From a virus, in IMG/VR virus record IMGVR_UViG_3300022200_006001, positions 1 through 21,045 of that record: a stretch of 21,045 nt of DNA; one strand, 5' to 3'. The notes under the pieces were generated by a model. The model was not told where the DNA came from, searched no databases, and saw nothing but the letters and a program-made list of their open reading frames with translations. Positions within the stretch are counted from its first letter, which is position 1; every line of letters starts with the position of its first letter. Shown one piece after another: positions 7,861 to 14,565 of the stretch. The position numbers and the translations under genes are program-made.

Positions 7861-8169
7861 TCAAATCTCCAAATATCCGTCACCATCTTCTGTGATGATG
7901 AACTCATTGCCAGCTTCCTGAATCAAACCCGCTGGGCGCGTGTTGATTGGCGTGTCTGGACGGTTGAAGGGCAACACAATCTTGTCGGGCGCACGAGGAG
8001 CGAGTCGATAAGGATCGTACTGGTCGCGGTCTGCTTCGCAAACCATCAGTCCTGGGTAGTTTGGGTCGGGCTGCAAGTCAGACAAGAACATCTTGCGCGA
8101 ACAACGACCGCAAATACCGATGCCATAGGTTGTTTGACCTGTTGGATCTAAGTAGAGTGCGTTGCTCAT
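7861..8169 (-). CDS. Small zinc-ribbon-like phage protein
   Basis: This 102-residue protein has a start that overlaps the adaptor stop as ATGA, so translation is coupled. Cys20-Gly-Arg-Cys23 and Cys44 sit in a pattern (GICGRC, then GLMVCEAD) resembling small phage zinc-ribbon proteins that usually read CxxC, a 20-25 residue gap, CxxC. Here the fourth ligand position is Asp47 instead of Cys, so metal binding would be CCCD or may be reduced. After it comes YDPYRLAPRAP, and an acidic C-terminus (ITEDGDGYLEI). The function of the family is unknown. Its place between the head-tail adaptor and the long fibre suggests a tail-assembly role. Confidence 0.8.
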   Translation of the reverse strand: MSNALYLDPTGQTTYGIGICGRCSRKMFLSDLQPDPNYPGLMVCEADRDQYDPYRLAPRAPDKIVLPFNRPDTPINTRPAGLIQEAGNEFIITEDGDGYLEI

Positions 8170-9155
8170 GCTGTGTACGCCGCGATGCCAGGATTGATCT
8201 GAATCGGAGATCCATCGTTGTCACCGTCCCAAGCACGCTGCATGCTGATAGCAGACTTCTGCTCCAAAACAGCCATGATGGTCGGGTCGACCTGTGGCGT
8301 TTCTGCCGCTACGCGTGCCGCGAGTGTGTTGATTATCGCTTCCAACCAGCGAGCGGGGATTTCCACATCTTGTTGCAAGTTGGAGTTGCTCATGATCTGC
8401 CGGTGACGCCACAACACCAGTTGCGCTTGTTCAGCGGCTGAAAATGGCGCAGGCCAGATGCGCACGATTGGCTCTGGCAGGTCGCGCTGGAAGTAGTAGT
8501 TGCTCGGACGACCAGGAAACACTTTGTTCGACTGATTCACGTAGCCGTCACGGTTCAGCTGACCGAGAGGAATCTCTTGCGGCATGTTGCCGAGCGTGAT
8601 CGAAGAGTAACTCAAAACATCGTTCGGGTCTTGAGTGTAGATCCTGAAGTACGGATAAGCCAACGCACCACTGATGTCTGTCCAAGTGATCTCACCGGCT
8701 GAAGCCGTTGCGCTCGAAGAGCCGACAGTTGTGAAGGTCGAGCCGTTCGTGCTGACTTGGAAGTGAACCGGCACCGCAGTGCCAGACCACTTGATGCCGA
8801 TCGTGTCTACGACAGTCGAGGTGGTAAAAGAAACCTGATACAAGTTGCCAGCAGTGGTGGTCGCGCCACTCAAAAGCTGAAGAATGCGGTAGTTCAAGTT
8901 CAACACGCTGACCGTTCCTTCAGGAAGCGTCACAACGGGTTGATTTTCGTACATCGGGAGGATGATTTTCTCGATGCACCAGCTAGGCGTTTTCACGCTA
9001 GCAAGTTCTGCTAAAGTCGTGTTGAGAGTGTCGACCGCATAGTCATGCATTTCTGCTGTAATGGCTTGCGCAGGCAGACGACAACGCCTGAAGGCGTGAT
9101 CTACGACCTTCAGCGCATTGAACGTGGTGTTGCCTATTTCACCAGAGTACGCCAT
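8166..9155 (-). CDS. Head-tail adaptor (P22 gp4/T7 gp11-like) with inserted beta domain
   Basis: This 329-residue protein has GGAG 5 bases before its ATG. Residues 10-60 are helical (NALKVVDHAFRRC, then DTLNTTLAELAS), and the C-terminal part has EPIVRIWPAP and ARWLEAIINTLAARVA, the helical signature of the tail tubular A/gp4 connector family that joins portal to tail. Between them, residues about 90-190 are an extra Ser/Thr-rich beta region (YQVSFTT, then VPVHFQVSTNG and YPYFRIY) that looks like a discoidin (F5/8 type C)-style sandwich. Connectors of this family are commonly near 200 residues, so the insertion accounts for most of the extra length. It comes just after the main promoter-bearing gap and is coupled to the zinc-ribbon gene. 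The assignment rests on pattern recognition; other neck proteins are possible. Confidence 0.72.
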   Translation of the reverse strand: MAYSGEIGNTTFNALKVVDHAFRRCRLPAQAITAEMHDYAVDTLNTTLAELASVKTPSWCIEKIILPMYENQPVVTLPEGTVSVLNLNYRILQLLSGATTTAGNLYQVSFTTSTVVDTIGIKWSGTAVPVHFQVSTNGSTFTTVGSSSATASAGEITWTDISGALAYPYFRIYTQDPNDVLSYSSITLGNMPQEIPLGQLNRDGYVNQSNKVFPGRPSNYYFQRDLPEPIVRIWPAPFSAAEQAQLVLWRHRQIMSNSNLQQDVEIPARWLEAIINTLAARVAAETPQVDPTIMAVLEQKSAISMQRAWDGDNDGSPIQINPGIAAYTA

Positions 9156-9217
9156 TCCAACTCCATCTATGGTCAGATATGGCTGCTGGTACAGCTAGCC
9201 CTCTTTGTTTACACTTA

Positions 9218-9246
9218 ATTATGGTACATTTTTGAAGAAATAACAA
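9218..9246 (-). promoter_or_regulatory. Sigma70-like promoter before the adaptor/fibre genes
   Basis: On the minus strand, TTGTTA (9241-9246) and CATAAT (9218-9223) are separated by exactly 17 bases, matching consensus at 4/6 and 5/6. The site is in a 92-base AT-rich gap (9156-9247), the clearest non-coding stretch in this half of the window, upstream of the adaptor start at 9155. An 8-base perfect inverted repeat (9234-9241 with 9250-9257) overlaps the -35 and could be an operator, although one arm is coding sequence for the lysine-rich C-terminus upstream. Confidence 0.5.
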
Positions 9247-9247
9247 G

Positions 9248-9961
9248 TCATTTCTTCTTTTTGCCCATGTTCCTTGCCTCGTTCAGCGCGATTGCCACAG
9301 CTTGCTTGCGGTTTGTTACCTCTGGACCAGACTTGCTGCCAGAATGCAGCTTGCCTTCCTTGAACTCACCCATCACCCGTCCGACTTTGGCTTCCTGCTT
9401 CGGGGTCATGCCGCCCTTAGCCATCATGGTCTTGGGGCGCGGAAGATCCGGAGCGGTGTGCTTCTTGGTCTCGCCAGGATTTTTGTTGTTGTCAACGCCA
9501 AGCGTGCCACGGTTTTTGATCATGCCGCCGCTTTTCATTGCGATCATCGGTTCGCGACGATCGACAGGGTATTGTTTGCGCATAGGGCGGTCGTTTTTCA
9601 TCTTTGCCTCGTCGTAGCGCATCTCTTTGCGCACGCGAGACATTTCTTCACCAGCATCCTTGCGTTCGCTGCGGGTTTCCTGTTTGATCCTAGACATTTC
9701 CTCGCGCTCATTGCGAATTGTGTCTTTGATCTTGCCGCCTTCACGGTATTTGCCGCCGTGAGATAGTTTGGTGAGCGGCTCGCCTTTGTGCATCGACTTT
9801 TCGTGTTTGTGCACGGCAGCTTTCACCATTGCTTTGTCCTGCGCAACGTCAGCCTTGCCGCCGCGTGCGTAACCCTTGACCATCGTTTTCCCTGCGGAGC
9901 CGGTGTAACCAGCTTCACTGGGGAACTCGAAGTCTGAGACATATTTGAACGACTTGCTCAT
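9248..9961 (-). CDS. Lysine-rich protein with C-terminal DUF6496-like domain
   Basis: This 237-residue, very basic protein has a start that overlaps the upstream stop as ATGA. Residues about 191-235 (KVGRVMGEFKEGKLHSGSKS, then VTNRKQAVAIALNEAR) match the DUF6496 pattern known from many bacteria and phages, whose function is not established. The N-terminal two-thirds is a low-complexity helical region with repeated EEMSR units (86-113) and several GG motifs: KGYARGGKA, KYREGGKI, MKSGGMI and MAKGGM. A similar GG pattern occurs in the 1209-residue protein at the right end. It ends in KKKK. The composition fits a DNA-binding or internal virion protein, but that is inference. It is the last gene before the promoter-bearing gap at 9156-9247. 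Confidence 0.82.
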   Translation of the reverse strand: MSKSFKYVSDFEFPSEAGYTGSAGKTMVKGYARGGKADVAQDKAMVKAAVHKHEKSMHKGEPLTKLSHGGKYREGGKIKDTIRNEREEMSRIKQETRSERKDAGEEMSRVRKEMRYDEAKMKNDRPMRKQYPVDRREPMIAMKSGGMIKNRGTLGVDNNKNPGETKKHTAPDLPRPKTMMAKGGMTPKQEAKVGRVMGEFKEGKLHSGSKSGPEVTNRKQAVAIALNEARNMGKKKK

Positions 9962-10215
9962 ATTGGTTGCCCTCTTGTTCGATATCCTTCGATGAGACGG
10001 TCTAGTTTTGCGTCCAGCACTTCGAGTCGGTTCATCACGCGGTTGATGTCAGCGTGAACCTCTTCTTTTGTGACGTATTCTTTGGCCATCTCCTCACGGG
10101 TGCGGTTTAGGAGAATTTGGAGCCGCTTGACCTCGTCGACGTGGCCTCGCCAGCCCCAAATCAAAATCGCGCTCACGAAAGACAGTATTACGTTCCACAG
10201 TGTCGCGATCTCCAC
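9958..10215 (-). CDS. Small membrane-anchored coiled-coil protein
   Basis: This 85-residue protein starts at GTG 10215 with AGGAG 8 bases upstream. Residues 5-22 (TLWNVILSFVSAILIWGW) form one predicted transmembrane helix, and residues 26-78 form a charged coiled coil (VTKEEVHADINRVMNRLEVL). There is no cleavable signal peptide. Its stop overlaps the next start as ATGA, so it is coupled to the lysine-rich gene. A single N-terminal anchor plus coiled coil is seen in phage i-spanin-like and other lysis accessory proteins, but no partner o-spanin or holin is recognisable nearby. An inner-membrane role during DNA entry or lysis is possible; the function is unassigned. Confidence 0.78.
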   Translation of the reverse strand: MEIATLWNVILSFVSAILIWGWRGHVDEVKRLQILLNRTREEMAKEYVTKEEVHADINRVMNRLEVLDAKLDRLIEGYRTRGQPI

Positions 10216-10227
10216 TTGGTTGTCTCC

Positions 10228-10641
10228 TCACGGTGCCGTGCCATAAGTCTTGATGCACTCCAAGACGATGGTGTAACGGTCGCCAGAGTCGGCTCCAACT
10301 GTGGTGAACGCGACATCGCCAGTGACACCTGCGCCAGCGTTGTTCGGCAAACCGCCGAACGACGAGTAGTCCATCAGGTAAAACTTGTCAGCTGGGATTG
10401 TTTCGCAAAGAACGTCTGCCGTTGCGTCCCAAATGATGTCCACACCCATGCCTTGAGTTTGTGCCCAGATCTTGTTGATCTTGACACCGTTGCAAGCGTT
10501 GCCTGCAAAACTCCTGGCTAGGGTGGAGACATCGATTTTGGTTACGGTGGTTTCGCCTGTGCCGTCGGAGATGTTGGTGAATTTGGCGATGAACAGTCGT
10601 TCACCGTCAAGAATCGTTTGTGACGTGACTGCATCAGCCAT
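10228..10641 (-). CDS. Probable structural virion protein, function unknown
   Basis: This 137-residue protein has an unusually complete ribosome site, AGGAGGTG (10647-10654), 5 bases before ATG 10641. That suggests strong translation, as for an abundant virion subunit. The sequence is beta-rich with few charges: KFTNISDGTGETTVTKIDVS, CNGVKINKIWA, MGVDIIWDATADVLCE and NAGAGVTGDVAFTTVG. I recall this type of protein from uncultured phage contigs, always without assigned function. It lies between the capsid-proximal small protein and the membrane coiled-coil protein. Head decoration or a neck subunit are the likeliest roles. Confidence 0.8.
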   Translation of the reverse strand: MADAVTSQTILDGERLFIAKFTNISDGTGETTVTKIDVSTLARSFAGNACNGVKINKIWAQTQGMGVDIIWDATADVLCETIPADKFYLMDYSSFGGLPNNAGAGVTGDVAFTTVGADSGDRYTIVLECIKTYGTAP

Positions 10642-10657
10642 GTTGACACCTCCTCAA

Positions 10658-10921
10658 TTAGCTGAGAGCCGCGCCAACAGCGGTCACCCAAGCAGCACCC
10701 GTGGAAATGACCAAGCAATATTCGTCGTCGCCTGCGCCATTGTCGTTGATCAAGCGAACTTGTCCAGCGTTCGCTGCAGCTGCAGCAGGCAGTTCAGCGG
10801 TTGTGATGGCGGTCATTTTGATGAAGTCAGCCACGTAAACAGCGCCAGTGACGCTACCAGTGACGTCGCCCACAAAACCGTTGGTGGAGGTTACGGGACC
10901 AGAAAAAGTAGTCGATGCCAT
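10658..10921 (-). CDS. Small head-fibre-like protein, function unknown
   Basis: This 87-residue protein has GAGAGGA just before ATG 10921. The first 30 residues (SGPVTSTNGFVGDVTGSVTG) have a repeated VTGxV pattern resembling short fibre-shaft repeats. The C-terminal part (GQVRLINDNGAG, then YCLVISTGAAWVTAVG) is a compact beta region. It follows the capsid gene after a 122-base structured gap and ends 16 bases before the next start. A head fibre or decoration protein is plausible from position and composition; there is no firm family match. Confidence 0.75.
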   Translation of the reverse strand: MASTTFSGPVTSTNGFVGDVTGSVTGAVYVADFIKMTAITTAELPAAAAANAGQVRLINDNGAGDDEYCLVISTGAAWVTAVGAALS

Positions 10922-10946
10922 TTCATTTTCCTCTCATGCGAGTTAA

Positions 10947-10990
10947 GTGTGTTAGTCTGCATGACGTCAGCCGAGGACTGTCTAACACAC
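10947..10990 (-). other. Inverted repeat in the capsid downstream gap
   Basis: GTGTGTTAG (10947-10955) pairs perfectly with CTAACACAC (10982-10990) across a 26-base loop containing the palindrome TGACGTCA (10962-10969). It lies between the capsid gene and the 87-residue gene and could be an RNA structure affecting expression of the latter. Confidence 0.4.
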
Positions 10991-11015
10991 CGAGTTTGCC
11001 TCGGAATTGTGGAGA

Positions 11016-11036
11016 GGGGGAGCACTAGGCTCCCCC
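11016..11036 (-). terminator. Strong GC hairpin after the capsid gene
   Basis: On the minus strand, GGGGGAGC pairs with GCTCCCCC around a 5-base loop, starting 7 bases past the capsid stop codon. An 8-base nearly all-GC stem is very stable. It is followed by TCTCCACAATT rather than a T-run, so it is not a classical intrinsic terminator; it may attenuate transcription or protect the capsid mRNA 3' end. Confidence 0.5.
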
Positions 11037-11043
11037 AATCCGT

Positions 11044-11958
11044 TTACACACCGGCTGTGCCGAAAAGACCACGAGGGTCAGTCCAACCAACGGTGTAACG
11101 CTCAGTCGCCTTGTAGCGCATGGAGTCGGTTTCGAAATCACCTTCCATGCTCTTTTCCAGCGGACGACGCATCAGCAGCTTCAGACCTTCCGGCGCATCA
11201 GTCTGCACCCACCATGCGGTGGTCGAGGTGATACGCGACAGGTTGGCCTGACCTTCCGACAGCAGACCCATGGATTTCACGGGGTTGATGTCGTTGTCGG
11301 CGGTTCCCGAACGCAGCACGCTCTTCAGCAGAACTTCTGCTTGGAAGACGTTGCTGGGACCAGTGACAATTTTCTTGGGCGTCAGGCGGATACGCTTGCC
11401 GTTGTTGTCAACAGCGTTGCGGATCTGAATCAGCATCTGCTCAAGAGAAGTCTGCGACAGAGCCGCAGCGGTGGTCAGCTGGTTGCTGAAGGTGCCGTTA
11501 ACAATCGGATGCGAAGCGTTGATCAGCGAAACGCCGTCACCACCCGTATACGAACTGTTAAATGCACGGTTCAGAATGTTGGCCGACAGCGTCTCTTTCG
11601 TTTCAATCAGAGACTGAGCCAAGTGCTTGGCATAGGTCTGACCGATACGAATGTGATCGCCATCCTCCACCAGAACCTTGGTCAGGCTGAACGCCAGACC
11701 GTAGACCTTGTAGAGGTAACGCTGAATGAACAGCACGCCGCCAGACTGGTAGGTGACTGCCATGCCATCAGGAAGTTCCGGCGCAGCACCGAAGCCGTAC
11801 AGGACGGGTTCTTCATGGTAGTTGCGGGGAATGCCCTTTTGCTCACGGAAGACCATCTTCCATTCATCAGCACGCTGATCGTAAACTCCGTCGAAGACCT
11901 CGTTCAGGATCGGCTCGACGACTGACCGAAAGTCAGTACTACGCATAGGTGTAGCCAT
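11044..11958 (-). CDS. Major capsid protein (HK97-fold, Mu gpT-like family)
   Basis: This 304-residue protein has GGAGGG 8 bases before its ATG. The order of elements fits HK97-fold capsid proteins of the Mu gpT-like group: an N-terminal arm (VVEPILNEVFDGVYD), beta-rich E-loop region (AVTYQSGGVLFIQRYL), a long spine helix (about 100-135, IGQTYAKHLAQSLIETKET), then NRAFNSSYTGGDG and NASHP at 131-151. The P-domain and C-terminus include PKKIVTGPSNVFQAEVLL and end YTVGWTDPRGLFG. There is no fused protease or scaffold, in keeping with a separate scaffold gene upstream. The gene is followed at once by a strong hairpin. Neighbouring GroES-like and scaffold genes support the call. Confidence 0.88.
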   Translation of the reverse strand: MATPMRSTDFRSVVEPILNEVFDGVYDQRADEWKMVFREQKGIPRNYHEEPVLYGFGAAPELPDGMAVTYQSGGVLFIQRYLYKVYGLAFSLTKVLVEDGDHIRIGQTYAKHLAQSLIETKETLSANILNRAFNSSYTGGDGVSLINASHPIVNGTFSNQLTTAAALSQTSLEQMLIQIRNAVDNNGKRIRLTPKKIVTGPSNVFQAEVLLKSVLRSGTADNDINPVKSMGLLSEGQANLSRITSTTAWWVQTDAPEGLKLLMRRPLEKSMEGDFETDSMRYKATERYTVGWTDPRGLFGTAGV

Positions 11959-11972
11959 GGTTCAAGCCCTCC

Positions 11973-12566
11973 TTACACCGAGTTGACAGAAGCCTTGTAC
12001 TGGTGCTCGTTGATGCGAACAGTCGCAACCACGTAAGCGTCAGTCAAGGAGTCGTTGATGTTGTAGCCCCAACCGGTGATCTGGAATTGGCCAGAAGTCG
12101 CTTGGATAGCCGTCAGGTACGTGCTGCTCAGACCGGTGCTGGTAGAACCGCCCGGAGAAGCAACCGTCCAATCACATTCTTCGCCAACAGCGGTTTGAAC
12201 CGTGGTGCCTGCAGAAGGATTGTTGTACTGAACATCAAACAGCGTTTCAGGATCGTCGTAGACCCATGCAACGATGTTAGTTGCCGTTGTGCCGGTGGGC
12301 CAGAACGGCGAAACAACCGGACGACCGGTGGAATCGTTGTACTGACAACCAGCAAAAATGCCGAGAAGGGAAATCCCATCCACGGTGCCGGAACGGGTAC
12401 CATCACTGGTGCCCAACTGGATAACACCTGCATCCGTCAACTTTACAGGGTCACCCTGAAAGATGTTGGCAGCGTAGGTGCTAGCGATCGTGTAGGCTTT
12501 CGGGCGCATCTGGCCACTGTTGTGGTAAGACGGACGAAAGCCAAAGGGTGCGCTAGTCGAAGACAT
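11973..12566 (-). CDS. Possible capsid decoration protein
   Basis: This 197-residue protein has TTAGGAG 6 bases before its ATG. Residues 1-35 (APFGFRPSYHNSGQMRPK) precede a region resembling small head proteins (ANIFQGDPVKLTDAGVIQLG), followed by GISLLGIFAGCQYND and then a Ser/Thr/Gly-rich beta part. The C-terminus has GYNINDSLTDAYVVATVRIN. It lies directly upstream of the capsid gene with a 14-base gap, a usual place for decoration or cement proteins. No enzyme motif, signal peptide or membrane helix is seen. The assignment is from position and composition, not from a named family. Confidence 0.8.
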   Translation of the reverse strand: MSSTSAPFGFRPSYHNSGQMRPKAYTIASTYAANIFQGDPVKLTDAGVIQLGTSDGTRSGTVDGISLLGIFAGCQYNDSTGRPVVSPFWPTGTTATNIVAWVYDDPETLFDVQYNNPSAGTTVQTAVGEECDWTVASPGGSTSTGLSSTYLTAIQATSGQFQITGWGYNINDSLTDAYVVATVRINEHQYKASVNSV

Positions 12567-12593
12567 AGTTTGCTCCTAAGGTTGAATGGTTCG

Positions 12594-13124
12594 TCAGGAA
12601 AGGTCAAAGACCGGTTCCCTATCCACACCAAACTCCCTATTTCCGTCGCCCATGTCAACACGAGTTTTAGAAGCACGCGCCTGCTGTTCCAAGAAGTCTT
12701 GAGTGTCGGTGAGTTTTTCTTCCTCACGCAACGGAGCATCGTGGTGCGCTTCACGCATGTACTTTTCGTACAGTGAAAGCGGCAGTTTGAAGGCAAGCAT
12801 CTCGTTCACGCCGATGAACCCCTGCCAATCGCCCGTCTTGAGCGTTGCATATTCCCAGCCAGGAACATCTTCTGGCTTCACGGGCTCATAGCCCAAACGG
12901 ATACGCATTTGGATGGAGTCACGCGGGTTTGTCGTGGTCAGCCAGCACAAGTGCCAGCCGTCTAGTTTGGGCAAATCCGGTAGAGAGGATTGGTGAAATT
13001 GCTGACGGAACATTTCTACCCGCTCATCATCGGAAATGGCGCGATTTTGTGTGGATGCACGATCCTGCATCGCGCGGTTCTCGCGACCTTCGCCAGCGGA
13101 TTTCTTTAGTCGTTCGTCGGTCAT
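12594..13124 (-). CDS. Conserved phage head-region protein, function unknown
   Basis: This 176-residue protein has AAGGAG 8 bases upstream of ATG 13124. The N-terminus is charged and disordered (residues 1-35), the core (DGWHLCWLTTTNPRDSIQMR, then GYEPVKPEDVPGWEY) is compact, and residues about 118-160 are helical and charged (YEKYMREAHHDAPLREEEK). I recall similar proteins between scaffold and capsid genes in environmental phages, without known function. It is the first gene after a promoter-like gap, heading the run to the capsid gene. A capsid-assembly accessory role is inferred from this place only. Confidence 0.8.
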   Translation of the reverse strand: MTDERLKKSAGEGRENRAMQDRASTQNRAISDDERVEMFRQQFHQSSLPDLPKLDGWHLCWLTTTNPRDSIQMRIRLGYEPVKPEDVPGWEYATLKTGDWQGFIGVNEMLAFKLPLSLYEKYMREAHHDAPLREEEKLTDTQDFLEQQARASKTRVDMGDGNREFGVDREPVFDLS

Positions 13125-13153
13125 GGTACTCGCTCCTTTCAGCGATTGGTTGA

Positions 13154-13182
13154 ATTAAAATCTGTTTCTATGAAAAAGGCAA
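13154..13182 (-). promoter_or_regulatory. Sigma70-like promoter before the capsid gene cluster
   Basis: On the minus strand, TTGCCT (13177-13182) and TTTAAT (13154-13159) are 17 bases apart, matching consensus at 4/6 and 5/6. The site is in the 63-base gap (13125-13187) between scaffold stop and the 176-residue gene, so it could boost capsid expression. It shares TTGCCTT with the site at 4413-4441. Confidence 0.42.
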
Positions 13183-13187
13183 GCGTT

Positions 13188-14129
13188 TTACGATCTGTTT
13201 GCTCGATCATATTCTGCGTACCTCTTTACATATTTCTGTCGCAGCACGGGGTCGTCCCAAACACCTGCGTCGATCAACGCCTGTTTGCGCTCAGGACTTA
13301 TGTACACTTCTTTGCGCGTGCTGGTGGGCGCGTGCTCACGGCCAGACCCAACTGCGGGACCGCCACGCGGCGTGCGTTGCTCCTTGGTTCCTGTTTTGCC
13401 GAACCGCTCCGGCAACCGGCGCGCAGCACGCTTGCGCAGTTCTGTCCAGTATTCCTCTGTGCGAGGGTCGTAACCGTCTTTGGCGAGAGACTGATCGATG
13501 GCGATCACGATGGATGAATCCTCGTCGCGACCTTGTGAGTCGTACCAAGGGTTCTCCTTAATGAACTCCTGCGCGTAGTGCATTGTGCGTTCGTCGATCT
13601 GTTGCTTGGGTTGCGGCGGACGCTGTTGCACATTTTGTTTTTGCGCGCTCAGTTGCTGGATGCGAGCCAGTGCCTGATCGCGGTAGCGCATTGCTTGCGT
13701 GACGTCTTCACCGTTGCCAGCCGCGACCGCTTTGGCGATGACCTTGTCGGCCATCTCGGCTTCTTTGGCGGCTTGCGCGATTGCAGAGTCGATTGTTTTG
13801 AGGTCACCAATGTGCGCACGCTGTTCTTGTGCAGTCAGGCGACGTTCAAGATCGTCGTTGCGGCTGCGCAGGAAATCCAACTCAAGTTTGTCACGCTTGA
13901 TGGCTTCTTCGCGACGCTGTTTGCGCTCCAACTTCTCCTTGCGACGGCGTTCGCGGATTGCTTCACGCTCGTCGTCGTGTTCTTCTTCGTCGTCATCATC
14001 TTCTGTAGAGACGCGGTCGTCTTCTTGCCCGTCGTCGTCATCTTCAGCTGAGGCTCTCAGCTTGGACTCGTCTTCAACGATCACGATCTCTTCGTCTTTG
14101 GAGTCTTCTTCTTTGATCACTTCACTCAT
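13188..14129 (-). CDS. Probable scaffolding protein
   Basis: This 313-residue protein has AAGGAG 7 bases before its ATG. Residues 1-55 are strikingly acidic (EDDDDGQEDD, TEDDDDEEEHDDE). Residues about 55-165 form a charged coiled coil (EREAIRERRRKEKLERK, then DFLRSRNDDLERRL). A Pro/Gln linker follows (about 167-178), then a mixed helical region with ENPWYDSQGRDED at 192-204, and a basic C-terminal tail (ERKQALIDAG, then RQKYVKRYAEYDRANRS). Acidic N-terminus, long coiled coil and basic capsid-binding C-terminus are the usual make-up of phage scaffold proteins. It lies between the co-chaperonin and capsid genes, as expected. No maturation protease is visible in the window, so the scaffold would leave intact or be cut by a protease encoded elsewhere. 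Confidence 0.75.
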   Translation of the reverse strand: MSEVIKEEDSKDEEIVIVEDESKLRASAEDDDDGQEDDRVSTEDDDDEEEHDDEREAIRERRRKEKLERKQRREEAIKRDKLELDFLRSRNDDLERRLTAQEQRAHIGDLKTIDSAIAQAAKEAEMADKVIAKAVAAGNGEDVTQAMRYRDQALARIQQLSAQKQNVQQRPPQPKQQIDERTMHYAQEFIKENPWYDSQGRDEDSSIVIAIDQSLAKDGYDPRTEEYWTELRKRAARRLPERFGKTGTKEQRTPRGGPAVGSGREHAPTSTRKEVYISPERKQALIDAGVWDDPVLRQKYVKRYAEYDRANRS

Positions 14130-14142
14130 TTGTCATCTCCTT

Positions 14143-14565
14143 TCAGATGAACGCCTTGATCGCCAACGGGTCACCAGTTACCTGCCCGATGATGTCGAGG
14201 TCATTGAAAATTACGAACATTGCTGACTCTTTTTCGCCCATGGTTTCTTTTGTAAGAGGCACCTCCCAACGGTCTCCACCGTATTTCGGCACCCGAACAA
14301 AGTCTCCCACGTTGCACCAAGAGCCTTCCGGCCAGTGTTCCATGGTGTTGCGGTTTTTGAACGCGAGCGGTCCAATGCTAATCACCTTGGCAACTTGTGT
14401 GTTCCACTTTTCAGTGTCGCGCGACTCGCTGTGCAAAATGATGCCGCCAGAAGTTTTGCTCTTCGGCGTACGGATTTGAACCAGAACGCGGCTTCCGAAA
14501 GGCTGCACTCCGGCGTCTGCCGCCGGAAACGCCTCTGCCAAAGCGTTCTCAGATGTCATTGTCAC
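14143..14565 (-). CDS. GroES-like co-chaperonin
   Basis: This codes for 140 residues from GTG 14565, which has AGGAG 7 bases upstream. ATG 14559 (spacer 13) and ATG 14580 (no good ribosome site) are alternatives. After a 20-residue leader, SRVLVQIRTPKSKTSGGIIL carries the GroES strand and mobile-loop pattern (xGGIxL). It is followed by VAKVISIGP, GDFVRVPKYGGDRWEV and FVIFNDLDIIGQV, matching the GroES core in order. It is longer than the usual ~97 residues because of a leader and an insertion around residues 70-80. Phage GroES-like proteins such as T4 gp31 work with host GroEL to fold the capsid protein. Its place before scaffold and capsid supports this. The start overlaps the end of the 65-residue gene by 17 bases. 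Confidence 0.88.
   Translation of the reverse strand: MTMTSENALAEAFPAADAGVQPFGSRVLVQIRTPKSKTSGGIILHSESRDTEKWNTQVAKVISIGPLAFKNRNTMEHWPEGSWCNVGDFVRVPKYGGDRWEVPLTKETMGEKESAMFVIFNDLDIIGQVTGDPLAIKAFI

Noticed and set aside
9234-9257. 8-base perfect inverted repeat as a terminator
   Set aside because: On the transcribed strand it is followed by A rather than T, one arm is the lysine-codon run of the upstream gene, and the stem is AT-rich. An operator role is possible but a terminator is not supported.
13699-14226. 175-codon plus-strand frame, Ser/Arg-rich
   Set aside because: It is the complement of the acidic scaffold N-terminus (GAC/GAA codons read backwards give Ser/Arg), not a gene.
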